From Saprospiraceae bacterium (GTDB lineage Bacteria; Bacteroidota; Bacteroidia; Chitinophagales; Saprospiraceae), in assembly GCA_022844565.1 (NCBI GenBank), contig JALHLK010000007.1:104412-168411 (forward strand): DNA of 64,000 nt, in the 5' to 3' direction. A model generated the notes under the pieces. It did not search any database. It saw only the letters and a list, made by a program, of their open reading frames with translations, and was not told the origin of the DNA. The position numbers and the translations under genes are program-made. Below are positions 1 to 9,864 of this stretch, in pieces. The stretch's first letter is position 1. The number at the start of each line of letters is the position of its first letter.

Positions 1-1554
1 AAAATTTTAGGAGGTAATGTCATGCGAGCTAGTCCCAGCTTAGCTAAAGGATTTCACTTGGACCAATGCGAACTTTGGATTAACCCTACCAATCCCAACC
101 ACATTGCAGCAGGTAACGATGGTGGTTTTTATGTAAGTCACGATAAAGGGGAATCTTGGTTTCATTATAATAACATACCTGTTGGTGAATTTTATGACTT
201 AACGATAGATCAAAAAAATTATTTAATCTATGGAGGTACTCAAGATGACGCCACAGTATATGGACCTCCAAAAGAATACAATCCTAACTATCCTGACCCG
301 TGGAAATATATATGGATAGATCCTTGGGATGGGGGTGATGGATGTGTGTCTCAAGTAGACCCTGAAGATGAAAATACGATTTATTACAGCATGCAGTATG
401 GGAATGCAATAAGATATGATAAAAAAGAAGATACTACATTTTCAATAATTCCTAAAAGGTCTCCAGCCATTAAAGATACCCTTGTTTTCAATTATATAAC
501 CCCTTATTTCATTTCACCCCATGATCATAAAACCTTGTATCACGGTGGCAACTACATATTTAAAAGTGTAAATAGAGGCAATAAATGGGAGGTGATTAGC
601 CCTAATTTGGCAAAATCAGCAATAGAAGGAAAGGAATCATTTTCAGTTGGTGCTTTAGAAGAATCAAAAATAGTCAAAGGATTATTGTATGTTGGTACTG
701 ACAAAGGCGCATTTTGGGTATCACAAGACGATGGAAAATCTTGGGTAGAATATTCAAAAGGCCTTGCTAATAATTACATCAGAAGTATATGTCCCTCTAG
801 ATTTTCAAAATCGAGGGTTTACCTTGCTATGACAGGGATCAATTATGACGATTTACGTAAATATTTGTATGTATCGGAAGATTTTGGTAAGACTTGGAAT
901 GATATCTCAATTGGGATTCCAAACGAACCCGTAAATTCAATTTTAGAAGATAGTTTTAATGAAAATATTTTATACGCGGGTACATTGAGAGGCGTCTATA
1001 TTTCTTTAGATAGAGGTAAAGAGTGGAACTACCTCGGGACACATATGCCCAATACAGCCATTGCAGATCTTGAAATGCATCATACTTCGCAGGATTTGGT
1101 GGTGGCAACTCATGGACGAGGAATTTATAAAATTAATCTAAAGCCAATCTACGAAATGTTGGACAACAATAAATTTTCTTCCACTGGGCATTTTTTTGAA
1201 TTAACAGAAGCCGTTTTACCCTATTTTAATTCACTTGGTAATGAGCCAGATTTTCGCACTTTAGAAAAAACTGAAATTAGTTTTTGGCTTCCAAATGATA
1301 AAAATGTAATTTTGACTTTGAAAGATAAAGAAAATAAAGAAATTTGGTCAAAATCTATCGAAGGCAAAAAAGGCATCAATCAATATCGTTGGGATTTGAT
1401 CTTAAGCAGAGAATCAAGTGATAAACCTTATTTTGTACATTATAATAAATTTATTAAACCAGGTGAATACCAAATGACTTTAAATGATGGGCGCTTAAAT
1501 TTAGAGCGAACTCTTATTGTAAAAAGTGGTATTTCCCCGTATAAAAACAATTAA
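1..1554 (+). CDS. Sortilin/VPS10-type BNR-repeat protein, 3' part (5' end outside window)
   Basis: The reading frame is already open at base 1 and runs through the ATG at 22, so the true start lies upstream and this is the C-terminal part of a larger protein. Recurrent SxDxGxxW-like units (for example SHDKGESWFHY, SQDDGKSWVEY, SEDFGKTWNDI, SLDRGKEWNYL) are Asp-box/BNR repeats that build a beta-propeller, as in the sortilin N-terminal or YCF48-like glycosyl-hydrolase families. The last ~110 residues form a beta-rich segment resembling the C-terminal domain of secreted Bacteroidota propeller proteins. It is probably exported, but the signal peptide would be outside the window. The substrate is unknown. 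The stop is 3 nt before the serine dehydratase start. Confidence 0.85.
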   Translation, partial: KILGGNVMRASPSLAKGFHLDQCELWINPTNPNHIAAGNDGGFYVSHDKGESWFHYNNIPVGEFYDLTIDQKNYLIYGGTQDDATVYGPPKEYNPNYPDPWKYIWIDPWDGGDGCVSQVDPEDENTIYYSMQYGNAIRYDKKEDTTFSIIPKRSPAIKDTLVFNYITPYFISPHDHKTLYHGGNYIFKSVNRGNKWEVISPNLAKSAIEGKESFSVGALEESKIVKGLLYVGTDKGAFWVSQDDGKSWVEYSKGLANNYIRSICPSRFSKSRVYLAMTGINYDDLRKYLYVSEDFGKTWNDISIGIPNEPVNSILEDSFNENILYAGTLRGVYISLDRGKEWNYLGTHMPNTAIADLEMHHTSQDLVVATHGRGIYKINLKPIYEMLDNNKFSSTGHFFELTEAVLPYFNSLGNEPDFRTLEKTEISFWLPNDKNVILTLKDKENKEIWSKSIEGKKGINQYRWDLILSRESSDKPYFVHYNKFIKPGEYQMTLNDGRLNLERTLIVKSGISPYKNN

Positions 1555-1557
1555 TCA

Positions 1558-3135
1558 ATGACTTCATATCCAAGTATTTTTAATGATGTAATTGGTCCTG
1601 TAATGAGAGGACCTTCGAGTTCGCACTGTGCTGCTTCTTTGCGTATCGCGCGTATGTGTCGTGACCTCATGGATGAAAATATCAAAGAAATATTGATAGA
1701 ATTTGACCCAAATGGATCGCTAGCAACCACGCATAAAAGTCAAGGTTCGGACATGGGTCTTTTTGGAGGCTTCCTTGGATGGGAGGCCTATGATGAGCGA
1801 TTACCGGCGTCGGAAAAGTACCTTGCTATTGCAGGAATAGATGTAGAAATAAGAATTTGTGACATCAGAGCAGATCACCCCAATACGTACAAATTCACCT
1901 TAAAAAGTGTACACGAAACTCGCAAAGTTACTGCCATCTCTACTGGTGGTGGCATGATCGAGGTGATAGAGATTGATGGCAATAAAGTATCTATGGCTGG
2001 TGATTATTATGAAACATTGATCTATTGCTCAAAGCCAGATGAAATCATACTTTACTTATCTAATGCGGTGGATTACGATGAAATTTTATATCATGATGGA
2101 GCCATCTCTTTTATCGAGGTTAAATCACAAAAACCACTCGATTTTCAAATTGGAGCAGAATTAAGTGCAATAGAGGAGGTTTTATTTCTCAAAACCATTC
2201 ATCCTGTCTTGCCGATTATGGCTAGAAAAGATATGCAGGTACCTTTTATCACTTGCAATGACATGTTGGTTTACAACACAGGAAAGAACAAAGCGCTATG
2301 GGAACTCGCAATAGATTACGAATCTGCTAGGGGAAACATCACCAGAGTGGAAGTATTTGAGATGATGCGTAAAATCATTCATATTATGGGGGATGCGATC
2401 GATCTTGGGTTAAAAGGGACACAATATGAAGACAGAATACTGGGTAGTCAATCCGTACAATTTAAAGAAAAGCATGAAGCAAATCAGTTAGCAGGTGGTG
2501 ATTTGAGTAATCGCATTATTATGTATGTATCTGCGATTATGGAGGTCAAAAGTTCAATGGGAGTCATCGTGGCTGCCCCGACAGCTGGGTCTTGTGGTGC
2601 TTTGCCAGGTGCTTTATTTGCAACGACGCATGCTTTGAATTTAGTAGAAGATGACTTGATCAAAGGGATGCTTTCCGCAGGATTGATCGGTGTTTTCATC
2701 GCTGCTCATGCGACATTTGCAGCTGAAGTGGGGGGCTGTATGGCAGAAACGGGTTCAGGAGGCGGTATGGCCGCGGCTGCAATAGTCGAATTGCAAGGTG
2801 GTACATTGGAGCAATCGATAGCGGCATCTTCTATGGCTCTACAAAATTCACTTGGCATCATCTGCGACCCTATTGGCAATAGAGTAGAAGCTCCGTGTCT
2901 AGGCAGAAACGTTATGGCGGCTATGAATGCTCTTTCATCAGCGAATATGGCTCTATCAAATTATGCACATCTCATACCTTTGGACGAAGTCATACTCACG
3001 ATGAAATCTGTGGGTGATCAAATACACCATACTTTGCGATGTACTAACCTAGGAGGACTTTCTGTGACGCCAACTGCCAAGAAAATAGAATCACAGTTGG
3101 AGGCTCATTCAGAAGTAAAATATAAAAGTTGTTAA
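1558..3135 (+). CDS. sdaA: L-serine ammonia-lyase (single-chain, iron-sulfur)
   Basis: Cytosolic L-serine dehydratase converting serine to pyruvate and ammonia. At 525 aa it is a single-chain enzyme. The beta domain comes first (residues ~1-160, with GPSSSHCAA near residue 20), then a linker, and the alpha domain starts near residue 313 (AGGDLSNR). Three cysteines fit the ligands of the oxygen-sensitive 4Fe-4S cluster: Cys346 in TAGSCGALPG, and Cys436 and Cys447 in ICDPIGNRVEAPCLGRN. The glycine-rich GGCMAETGSGGGMAAAA segment is also typical. It follows the upstream BNR gene by 3 nt, so the two may share a transcript, although their functions are unrelated. A short AAAACC/GGTTTT hairpin directly follows the stop but lacks a T-run. 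Confidence 0.95.
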   Translation: MTSYPSIFNDVIGPVMRGPSSSHCAASLRIARMCRDLMDENIKEILIEFDPNGSLATTHKSQGSDMGLFGGFLGWEAYDERLPASEKYLAIAGIDVEIRICDIRADHPNTYKFTLKSVHETRKVTAISTGGGMIEVIEIDGNKVSMAGDYYETLIYCSKPDEIILYLSNAVDYDEILYHDGAISFIEVKSQKPLDFQIGAELSAIEEVLFLKTIHPVLPIMARKDMQVPFITCNDMLVYNTGKNKALWELAIDYESARGNITRVEVFEMMRKIIHIMGDAIDLGLKGTQYEDRILGSQSVQFKEKHEANQLAGGDLSNRIIMYVSAIMEVKSSMGVIVAAPTAGSCGALPGALFATTHALNLVEDDLIKGMLSAGLIGVFIAAHATFAAEVGGCMAETGSGGGMAAAAIVELQGGTLEQSIAASSMALQNSLGIICDPIGNRVEAPCLGRNVMAAMNALSSANMALSNYAHLIPLDEVILTMKSVGDQIHHTLRCTNLGGLSVTPTAKKIESQLEAHSEVKYKSC

Positions 3136-3171
3136 AACCCTGAAGGTTTTCTAAAGATAAAAAATCAAAAA

Positions 3172-4611
3172 ATGTATAAAATATTGCTCCTCATTCTTAC
3201 AACAGTATTACTGCAAAGCAGCTCCTCTAGTAAATCTACCAGCCCAAATATTATTTTGATATTTATGGATGACTTAGGATACGGAGATTTAAGTTGCTAC
3301 GGAGCAGTAAATTATCAAACGCCTAACATAGATAAAATGGCCGCAGAAGGTATGAGGTTTACCAATTTTGTGACTGCGCAGGCAGTATGTAGCGCTTCAA
3401 GGTCCGCCATATTGACGGGATGTTATCCCAATAGAATAGGCATCTCCGGGGCACTTTTTCCAGATAGTAAAAATGGTATAAACAGTGATGAAACCACTAT
3501 TGCAGAAATGCTCAAAGAAAAAGGGTATACCACAGCAGCATTTGGTAAATGGCATTTAGGCCATCAAAAACAATTTTTGCCACTACAACATGGATTTGAT
3601 GAATACTTAGGAATACCATATTCAAACGATATGTGGCCAGTAGACTATGAAGGTAAGCAATTGCCTGAAAGTCATTGGAAAGGTAAGTTACCTACTTTAC
3701 CTTTTATACATGGCAATGAAAAAGTTGAAGATATCAAAACCTTAGACGATCAAGCTAAGTTAACTACCAAATTGACAGAAGGGGCAGTTAAATTCATCAA
3801 TCAAAATAAGAAAAAACCCTTCTTTTTATACATCCCCCATCCTATGCCTCATGTACCCATAGCCGTTTCTGACAAATTTAAAGGCAAGAGTAAAGCTGGA
3901 TTATTCGGAGATCTCATGCTAGAAATCGATTGGTCTGTTGGAGAAATCATGAATGCACTAAAAGCAAATAAATTGGATAAAAATACACTTATCATCTTTA
4001 CAAGTGATAATGGTCCGTGGCTCAACTATGGCAATCATGCTGGATCTTCAGGAGGATTTAGGGAAGGTAAAGGGACTTCGTACGAGGGTGGGCATAGAGT
4101 ACCTTGTATCATTCATTGGAAAGGGACCATCCCAGCAGGCAAAGTATGCAATCAACTAACTTCGACCATTGATATTTTGCCGACAATCGGTCAAATTTGT
4201 CAGGCGTCTAAACCTAAAAATAAAATAGATGGTATCGATTTTTCCCCTATGTTATACGGTAATATCGACACCCCAATAAGAAAAACGTTTTACTACTACT
4301 ATCGTAAAAACGCATTAGAGGCGGTAAGATTAGATAATTGGAAATTGATTCTTCCACACCCTGGTCGATCTTATGAAAATCAATTGCCAGGCAATGACGG
4401 ATATCCAGGTGCAGCTCCAGAAAATATACCCAACGCTATAGCTTTATATGATTTGCGTCGAGACCCAGCAGAACGATATGATGTCTACAAATTGTATCCT
4501 GATATAGCAGCACGTCTTCAAAAAATAGCAGAAGAAGCTCGTGAAGATTTAGGCGATGATTTGACAGAGCGAGTAGGTAAAAATATAAGAGCGAGTGGTA
4601 AGGTGGAATAA
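3172..4611 (+). CDS. Secreted sulfatase (arylsulfatase family S1)
   Basis: A 479 aa formylglycine-dependent sulfatase that hydrolyses sulfate esters. The N-terminus is a hydrophobic export signal followed by a Ser-rich stretch. The metal-binding start of the alkaline-phosphatase fold is visible (IILIFMDDLGYGDLSCYG). Cys73 in CSASR is the residue matured to formylglycine; Ala rather than Pro at the third position is allowed. FGKWHLG and FTSDNGPW are the other signature segments. The substrate cannot be read from the sequence; carbohydrate sulfates are usual for secreted Bacteroidota enzymes. It is followed after 46 nt by a second sulfatase on the same strand, suggesting a shared role. No sulfatase-maturing enzyme is visible in the window. 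Confidence 0.93.
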   Translation: MYKILLLILTTVLLQSSSSSKSTSPNIILIFMDDLGYGDLSCYGAVNYQTPNIDKMAAEGMRFTNFVTAQAVCSASRSAILTGCYPNRIGISGALFPDSKNGINSDETTIAEMLKEKGYTTAAFGKWHLGHQKQFLPLQHGFDEYLGIPYSNDMWPVDYEGKQLPESHWKGKLPTLPFIHGNEKVEDIKTLDDQAKLTTKLTEGAVKFINQNKKKPFFLYIPHPMPHVPIAVSDKFKGKSKAGLFGDLMLEIDWSVGEIMNALKANKLDKNTLIIFTSDNGPWLNYGNHAGSSGGFREGKGTSYEGGHRVPCIIHWKGTIPAGKVCNQLTSTIDILPTIGQICQASKPKNKIDGIDFSPMLYGNIDTPIRKTFYYYYRKNALEAVRLDNWKLILPHPGRSYENQLPGNDGYPGAAPENIPNAIALYDLRRDPAERYDVYKLYPDIAARLQKIAEEAREDLGDDLTERVGKNIRASGKVE

Positions 4612-4657
4612 TCATTAAATTAAAATAAATATCAAAAATATAATCATAAACTTACCA

Positions 4658-6271
4658 ATGAAATACATCTATTCGATTATTCTGTTCAGTTTGTTTTTCT
4701 CGACAATCGCATATCCACAATCTTCCAAAAAGAAGCAGCCCAACATCGTTTGGATAGTTTGTGAAGATCTCTCACCGCACTTGGGATGTTATGGTGATCA
4801 AGTCACAAAAACACCAAATTTAGACCAGTTTGCAACAGAAGGAGTTAGATATACCAATGCTTATACGACAGCAGGTGTGTGTGCACCAAGTCGCAATGCC
4901 ATCATTACAGGCCGATATCAGACTGCAAATGGAGCACATCATATGCGTACATTAGGAATATCAGGAGTAGCTTCCGATGCTTATCCAAAGGGTCATAAAT
5001 CCTATTCTGCATTATTACCTTTGGGCGTACTTGGTTATCCCCATTATTTAAGACAAGCGGGGTACTATTGCAGTAATAATTCTAAAGAAGATTATCAATT
5101 TTTAGGTTCACCTACCATGTGGGATGAAAGTAGTAATAAAGCACATTGGAAAAATAGAAAAGACAAGAATCAACCTTTTTTCAGTATCTTCAATCTGAAC
5201 ATTACACACGAATCTTTGGTATGGATGAGAGACAAAGAACCCCTTTTGGTCGATCCTAAAGACGTGATTGTGCCTCCTATTTATCCTGATGACAGCATCA
5301 GTAGACAAGTCATTGCTCGTTTTTTAACCAATGCAATGATCATGGATAAACAAGTTGGAGAGATTATAAAAGAACTCAAAGAAGCCAATTTGTATGACGA
5401 TACGGTAATATTCTTCTTTAGCGACCATGGTGATGGGTTGCCTTATTATAAAAGAGAACTGCACCACAGAGGTCTACACATTCCTCTGATTATAAAAGGG
5501 CTTGGTTTAGTGCCAGGAACAGTTGACGACCAATTGATTAGTGCGATAGATTTTGCTCCTACCCTTTTATCAATAGCGGGATGTCAGGTGCCCAAGACCA
5601 TGCAAGGCAAAGCTTTTCTTGGTAATCAAAAATCAAAACAAAAAAACAAGTATATTTTTGGTGCAAGAGACAGGATGGATTCTGAAGTTGACCGCGTAAG
5701 GTCCGTGTTTGACGGGCAATATAATTACCTTAAGTATTACATGCCTGAAAAGCCATTTTACCAAGACATAAAATTTAGACTTCAAAATAAATTAATGCCC
5801 CACATACTCAAGCTCCGTGATAATGGACAATTGAATGCAGATCAAATGAGTTGGTTTAGGCAAACAAAGCCAGAGGAAGAGTTATTTGACATAAAAAATG
5901 ATCCATTTGAATTAAAAAATTTGGCAACCGATCAAGCTTATGCTGCAAAATTGAACGAATTACGTACTGCTCATGAGCAATGGAAAAAAGATTACAAAGA
6001 TTGGGGTGAAATGGAAGAAATGGAAATGGTAAAACAGTGGTGGAATGGTAAAGATACACCTCCATTAACGGAACCTCCCATGCTAATAGAAAAAGGAAAT
6101 AAGATAGCCATCACGTCCAAAACCAAAGGAGCGTCAATTGGCTACCGTAAATCCGTAAAAGACACTTGGACCATCTATGATAAGCCTATTAATCTAGCGA
6201 AAGGAGATTCGTTGTACTTTTTTGCACATAGGGTAGGGTATACGTTGGCAGAAAAGAAGATTGTGAGATAG
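4658..6271 (+). CDS. Secreted sulfatase, heparan N-sulfatase-like
   Basis: A 537 aa secreted sulfatase with an N-terminal signal peptide ending around SSTIAYPQS. The active-site motif is Cys75-Ala-Pro-Ser-Arg79, and metal ligands are seen in IVWIVCEDLSPHLGCYGD and FFFSDHGDG. WIVCEDLSPHLGCYG is characteristic of the N-sulfoglucosamine sulfohydrolase-like sulfatase group, which acts on sulfamates or sulfate esters of glycans. After the catalytic domain there is an extra C-terminal part (~residues 440-537) ending in a small beta-rich segment. It forms a tandem with the preceding sulfatase. The exact substrate is not determinable here. Confidence 0.92.
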   Translation: MKYIYSIILFSLFFSTIAYPQSSKKKQPNIVWIVCEDLSPHLGCYGDQVTKTPNLDQFATEGVRYTNAYTTAGVCAPSRNAIITGRYQTANGAHHMRTLGISGVASDAYPKGHKSYSALLPLGVLGYPHYLRQAGYYCSNNSKEDYQFLGSPTMWDESSNKAHWKNRKDKNQPFFSIFNLNITHESLVWMRDKEPLLVDPKDVIVPPIYPDDSISRQVIARFLTNAMIMDKQVGEIIKELKEANLYDDTVIFFFSDHGDGLPYYKRELHHRGLHIPLIIKGLGLVPGTVDDQLISAIDFAPTLLSIAGCQVPKTMQGKAFLGNQKSKQKNKYIFGARDRMDSEVDRVRSVFDGQYNYLKYYMPEKPFYQDIKFRLQNKLMPHILKLRDNGQLNADQMSWFRQTKPEEELFDIKNDPFELKNLATDQAYAAKLNELRTAHEQWKKDYKDWGEMEEMEMVKQWWNGKDTPPLTEPPMLIEKGNKIAITSKTKGASIGYRKSVKDTWTIYDKPINLAKGDSLYFFAHRVGYTLAEKKIVR

Positions 6272-6292
6272 ATAAAAAGAAACTTACAAGCA

Positions 6293-7594
6293 CTAACTTC
6301 TTTCCAATAAATACTTTTTGAAATCGGCATAGATTGGACTTAACTGCGTAGCTACTTTGTCTCTAGATGCTAGTATTGCTAATCTTTCGGGGATTTCTAC
6401 TGGTATTCCTAAAGTATCAGAAACGACATCTTCAAATTTTGCAGGATGCGCAGTCTCGAGGAATGCTCCGACACAATCAGGATGATCTTGCAAATATGTT
6501 CTTAATGCTCGGTGACCAATTGCACCATGCGGGTCAGACACATATTTATTAGTATCAAAAATGAGCTTCATTTCTTCTCTTGTCTCCTCATCAGTGTAAT
6601 AATATCCAGAGATTTTAGAGGCCATCGCTGACCAATCTTTTCCAAATAAGTCGAGCATACGAGCAAAGTTGGAAGGGTTACCTACGTCCATGGCATTGGA
6701 GATGGTAGGTATGCTAGGTAGTGGTTGATATTGTCCTGAAGTTAAGTAGTCAGGTACAATTTTATTGATATTGGTGGCAGCCAAAAAATGATGAACAGGC
6801 AATCCCATTTTAACAGCTAAAAGTCCCGCTGTAAGATTACCAAAATTGCCACTTGGCACACTAAATACTACTTTTTTGCCATACTTCTTGAGTTGTTTAT
6901 AAGCTTCAAAATAGTAAAATGATTGTGGAATGAGTCTCGAAATGTTGATACTATTAGCGGAAGATAGTTTGTATACTGCATTTAAGTCATCGTCGAGAAA
7001 GGCTTCTTTTACCAGTGCCTGACAATCGTCGAAAGTACCATCAACCTCAATTGCGCTGATGTTTTGTCCAAGGGTAGTCAATTGTTTTTCTTGTAATAAG
7101 CTCACATTACCTTTAGGATACAAGATGATTACTTCTACTCCAGGTACGCCCAGAAACCCAAAAGCCACCGCCCCTCCCGTATCTCCGCTTGTTGCTACTA
7201 AAATAGTGAGTTTTTTGGTGTCACCTTTGTGAAAATAAGACATTAGTGCAGCCATAAATCGAGCTCCAAAATCTTTAAAAGCCAAAGAAGGCCCATGCCA
7301 CAACTCCAAAGAACCTATTTTTTCATCTAGCATAACGACAGGCGCTTCGAAAGTGATTGATTTTGATATGATGTCTTTGATATCTTCATCAGGTATAAAG
7401 CCTTGAAATAATTTATGACATACTTCAAATGCGATCTCTTGAAAGCTGTATTGCTCTATATTGTCAATAAATGTAGGATCTAATTGGGGAATGATCTCCG
7501 GCATATATAATCCTTTATCATCGGCTAGAGATTTTAGGACAGCTGTTTTTAGGTCTGCTTTTAAGTTGGGGTTGTTGGTGCTGTATAGTATCAT
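6293..7594 (-). CDS. thrC: Threonine synthase
   Basis: A PLP enzyme converting O-phospho-L-homoserine to threonine, the last step of threonine synthesis. The 433 aa length matches the longer (E. coli-like) class. The N-terminal domain starts MILYSTNNPNLKADL. The PLP lysine is Lys107 in GPSLAFKDFG, and the phosphate-binding region ATSGDTGGAVAFGF follows; VPSGNFGNLTAG is the second cofactor-contact segment. It is convergent with the upstream sulfatase, with only ~21 nt between stops. Neither thrA nor thrB is adjacent, so here it appears as a single gene. Confidence 0.97.
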   Translation of the reverse strand: MILYSTNNPNLKADLKTAVLKSLADDKGLYMPEIIPQLDPTFIDNIEQYSFQEIAFEVCHKLFQGFIPDEDIKDIISKSITFEAPVVMLDEKIGSLELWHGPSLAFKDFGARFMAALMSYFHKGDTKKLTILVATSGDTGGAVAFGFLGVPGVEVIILYPKGNVSLLQEKQLTTLGQNISAIEVDGTFDDCQALVKEAFLDDDLNAVYKLSSANSINISRLIPQSFYYFEAYKQLKKYGKKVVFSVPSGNFGNLTAGLLAVKMGLPVHHFLAATNINKIVPDYLTSGQYQPLPSIPTISNAMDVGNPSNFARMLDLFGKDWSAMASKISGYYYTDEETREEMKLIFDTNKYVSDPHGAIGHRALRTYLQDHPDCVGAFLETAHPAKFEDVVSDTLGIPVEIPERLAILASRDKVATQLSPIYADFKKYLLERS

Positions 7595-7681
7595 GTACTC
7601 TTCGTTTTTTTTGCAGCGGTAAAGATAAGAGAATTTATTATTTTTTTTTTGGAAGACCTTGGAGGGAAGGGTTGGGAGGAA

Positions 7682-7850
7682 GGTTAAGTGAGGTTAAGAT
7701 AGGTTAAGGGAGGTTAAGTTGGGAGGGTTAAGGGAGGAAAGTTAAGGAGTTAAGGAGGTTTACTGAAGTGAAAGAAAGAAACTTAACCTTCTTAACCAGT
7801 TTGCCCCAATGGTAAAAAGGTTAAGGGAAGTTAAGATAGTTAAGAGAAGT
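7682..7850. repeat. GGTTAAG short tandem repeat array
   Basis: Between thrC and the DUF1697 gene, the heptamer GGTTAAG recurs with a 10-bp period at 7682, 7692, 7702 and 7712. It recurs less regularly at ~7726 and as GTTAAG near 7741-7753, is inverted as CTTAACC twice near 7782-7797, then is direct again near 7819-7845. The surrounding DNA is strikingly purine-rich on the plus strand and follows a poly-T tract near 7641-7650. The rest of the 355-nt gap (7595-7949) holds no gene that I can see. Confidence 0.8.
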
Positions 7851-7949
7851 AAAGGTTCAAGATTTGAAAAGTGGGGTTTTAGAACCAATTTTGGGAGAAA
7901 TATAATAGAATAACAATTTTTATTAATTTTACCAACTTAAAGATTTGAT

Positions 7950-8480
7950 ATGAGATATGTAGCATTATTGAGGGGTATAAATGTAGGTGGTAATAAAAAA
8001 GTGCCTATGAAGGATTTGGCTGAATTTATGAAGGTTTGGGGATTTAGTGGTGTCAAAACATTGTTGAATTCTGGAAATGTGATTTTTGAAACAAATGAGC
8101 ATGATGGAAAAGCTTTAGAAACATTTTTGCAGGAGCACTTGAAGGTTGCTTTTGGCTTTCCTGTTCCTTGCATTATTAGAAGCTTAGACGATATCCAAAT
8201 TCTTATCAAATCGGACCCGTTTAGGGATGTGGTGGTTCATGATCAGATAAGGCTCTATGTGACTTTTTTCAAAAATGAATTTACAAAACCTTTTGTGAGT
8301 CCGTGGAGTGCTCCTGACAATTCGTATCACATTTTGAGTCACGATGCTCATCACATGATTTCTTATCTCGACTTATCAGTGACAAATACGATTAAGGGGA
8401 TGGATGAATCAGAGAAAATATTTGGGAAAGAAGTGACGACTCGGAATTGGAATACAGTGGAGAAGATTGGGGTGATGTGA
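7950..8480 (+). CDS. DUF1697 domain-containing protein
   Basis: A 176 aa cytosolic protein of the DUF1697 family, recognised by its N-terminus RYVALLRGINVGGNKKVPM, the LLNSGNVIFE segment and the C-terminal TTRNWNTVEKI motif. It is near full length for the family. Its biochemical role is not established. It stands alone between the GGTTAAG array and the convergent DUF4143 ATPase gene, whose stop is only 20 nt away. A sequence related to the tip of the 29659-29835 hairpin element (GTTTTTAGAAGTTCCC) lies in that gap and may act as a terminator-like hairpin half. Confidence 0.9.
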   Translation: MRYVALLRGINVGGNKKVPMKDLAEFMKVWGFSGVKTLLNSGNVIFETNEHDGKALETFLQEHLKVAFGFPVPCIIRSLDDIQILIKSDPFRDVVVHDQIRLYVTFFKNEFTKPFVSPWSAPDNSYHILSHDAHHMISYLDLSVTNTIKGMDESEKIFGKEVTTRNWNTVEKIGVM

Positions 8481-8500
8481 GTGCAGTTTTTAGAAGTTCC

Positions 8501-9817
8501 CTAATCTAACTCCTTTACTATTTTTGGCAAAGAAAACAATAAATAGAGTGGTAAATTTATAAAACTATCGCTGATATGCACATTTTTAGGTGAAGTACGG
8601 AATACTCTTTTAGGTTTGTACTTTGCTTCAAAATTTCTAAGGCCTGTTGTATTTTTATTAGTACCACTTTTCACTTCTATGGGAATAATCAAGTGATCAT
8701 TTTGAACAACAAAATCAACTTCCGCACTTCCACGCTCATACTTCCAATAGTATATATCCTTGTAGGTGAGCTTTACGAGTTCACAACAAACGTAGTTTTC
8801 TACCAATGCTCCATTGTATTCTTTAAAGAGGGCTATGGGGTCGATGACTAGATTGGAAGAAATTTGGAGCATAGCACCTAAAATTCCTGTGTCAAGCATG
8901 TAAAGCTTAAAATTATCCACATCTTTATATCCTGCAAGGGGAAGTTTTACATCTCTGATTTGGTTTACGATATGTATTAATCCTGCCTGTTTTAGCCAAT
9001 AAATAGCGCTATCATAGCTTGAAGCCCTGGCCTTGTCTTTTACATCAGAGTATTTAAACTTTTTATTTTCTTTGGCTAATTGGTAAGGTATGGCTTCCCA
9101 AACTTCTAATATTTTGATGGCTTGAAGAGGGGTGTTGTATTTAGAAAAATCATTTTGATAGGATTCTAAAATATCTAGTTGAATTTTTCTTGCAGAAACA
9201 GGGTTTTTGTTAACGATGTAATCTTGGACGACCTCAGGCATGCCACCAAGATACAGATGTAGTTTGTAAAACTCTGTCAATCGTTCATGCAGATATAAAT
9301 CTAACGTAGCCAAAGACGAATTTTCGAGGTAACTAGCCAACAAATCTTGACCAAATGCAATTAAAAATTCATAAAAGTTTAATGGATACAAGTCTAAAAA
9401 ATTCACCTTACCTACAGGAAAACTTGACGGCTTATTTACTCGAACACCAAGTAATGACCCTGCTGCTATAATATGAAAATTGGGTGATTTTTCATAAAAA
9501 TATTTTAAACTTGTTATTGCCTTGGGACAAGCTTGAATTTCATCAAAAAAGATAAGACTGTTCTTTTCGTCGATTTTGCGGTTGGTGTAAAGACTTAATT
9601 TCTCGATTAAGATCTTAGGGTCAAGTGTATTTTCAAATATTGAATGTAATTGATTATCTTCTTCAAAATTGAATCTGAAATAATTTTTATATTCATTTTC
9701 GCCAAATTCATTGATTAACCAAGTTTTTCCAACTTGTCTTGCACCTTGTACGATCAATGGCTTTTTATTATCCTTATTTTTCCATTCAATTAATTGATGG
9801 TATGCAATTCTTTTCAC
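8501..9817 (-). CDS. AAA ATPase with DUF4143 C-terminal domain
   Basis: A 438 aa member of the widespread prokaryotic AAA_14/DUF4143 family. The Walker A motif is GARQVGKT (residues 25-32) and Walker B is LIFFDEIQ (Asp92-Glu93). The middle and C-terminal region is the DUF4143 domain. Near the end EVDFVVQNDHLIIPIEVKSG has the Asp...Glu-x-Lys spacing of a PD-(D/E)XK nuclease fold, which is common in this family. The cellular role of these proteins is not well defined; they occur in many near-identical copies in Bacteroidota genomes and are often viewed as selfish or stress-related. The 5' flank carries an unusual 33-bp-period repeat array. Confidence 0.9.
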   Translation of the reverse strand: MKRIAYHQLIEWKNKDNKKPLIVQGARQVGKTWLINEFGENEYKNYFRFNFEEDNQLHSIFENTLDPKILIEKLSLYTNRKIDEKNSLIFFDEIQACPKAITSLKYFYEKSPNFHIIAAGSLLGVRVNKPSSFPVGKVNFLDLYPLNFYEFLIAFGQDLLASYLENSSLATLDLYLHERLTEFYKLHLYLGGMPEVVQDYIVNKNPVSARKIQLDILESYQNDFSKYNTPLQAIKILEVWEAIPYQLAKENKKFKYSDVKDKARASSYDSAIYWLKQAGLIHIVNQIRDVKLPLAGYKDVDNFKLYMLDTGILGAMLQISSNLVIDPIALFKEYNGALVENYVCCELVKLTYKDIYYWKYERGSAEVDFVVQNDHLIIPIEVKSGTNKNTTGLRNFEAKYKPKRVFRTSPKNVHISDSFINLPLYLLFSLPKIVKELD

Positions 9818-9864
9818 TGAATATTAATCTATTACAAACTGCAAAAATAAGTAAAATTATGTAA

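Noticed and set aside
3136..3152. Terminator after sdaA
   Set aside because: The AAAACC/GGTTTT hairpin lacks a T-run and the sulfatase gene follows in the same direction.
7682..7850. Telomere-like repeats
   Set aside because: GGTTAAG resembles telomeric units, but the array is internal, short, mixed in orientation and flanked by ordinary chromosomal genes.
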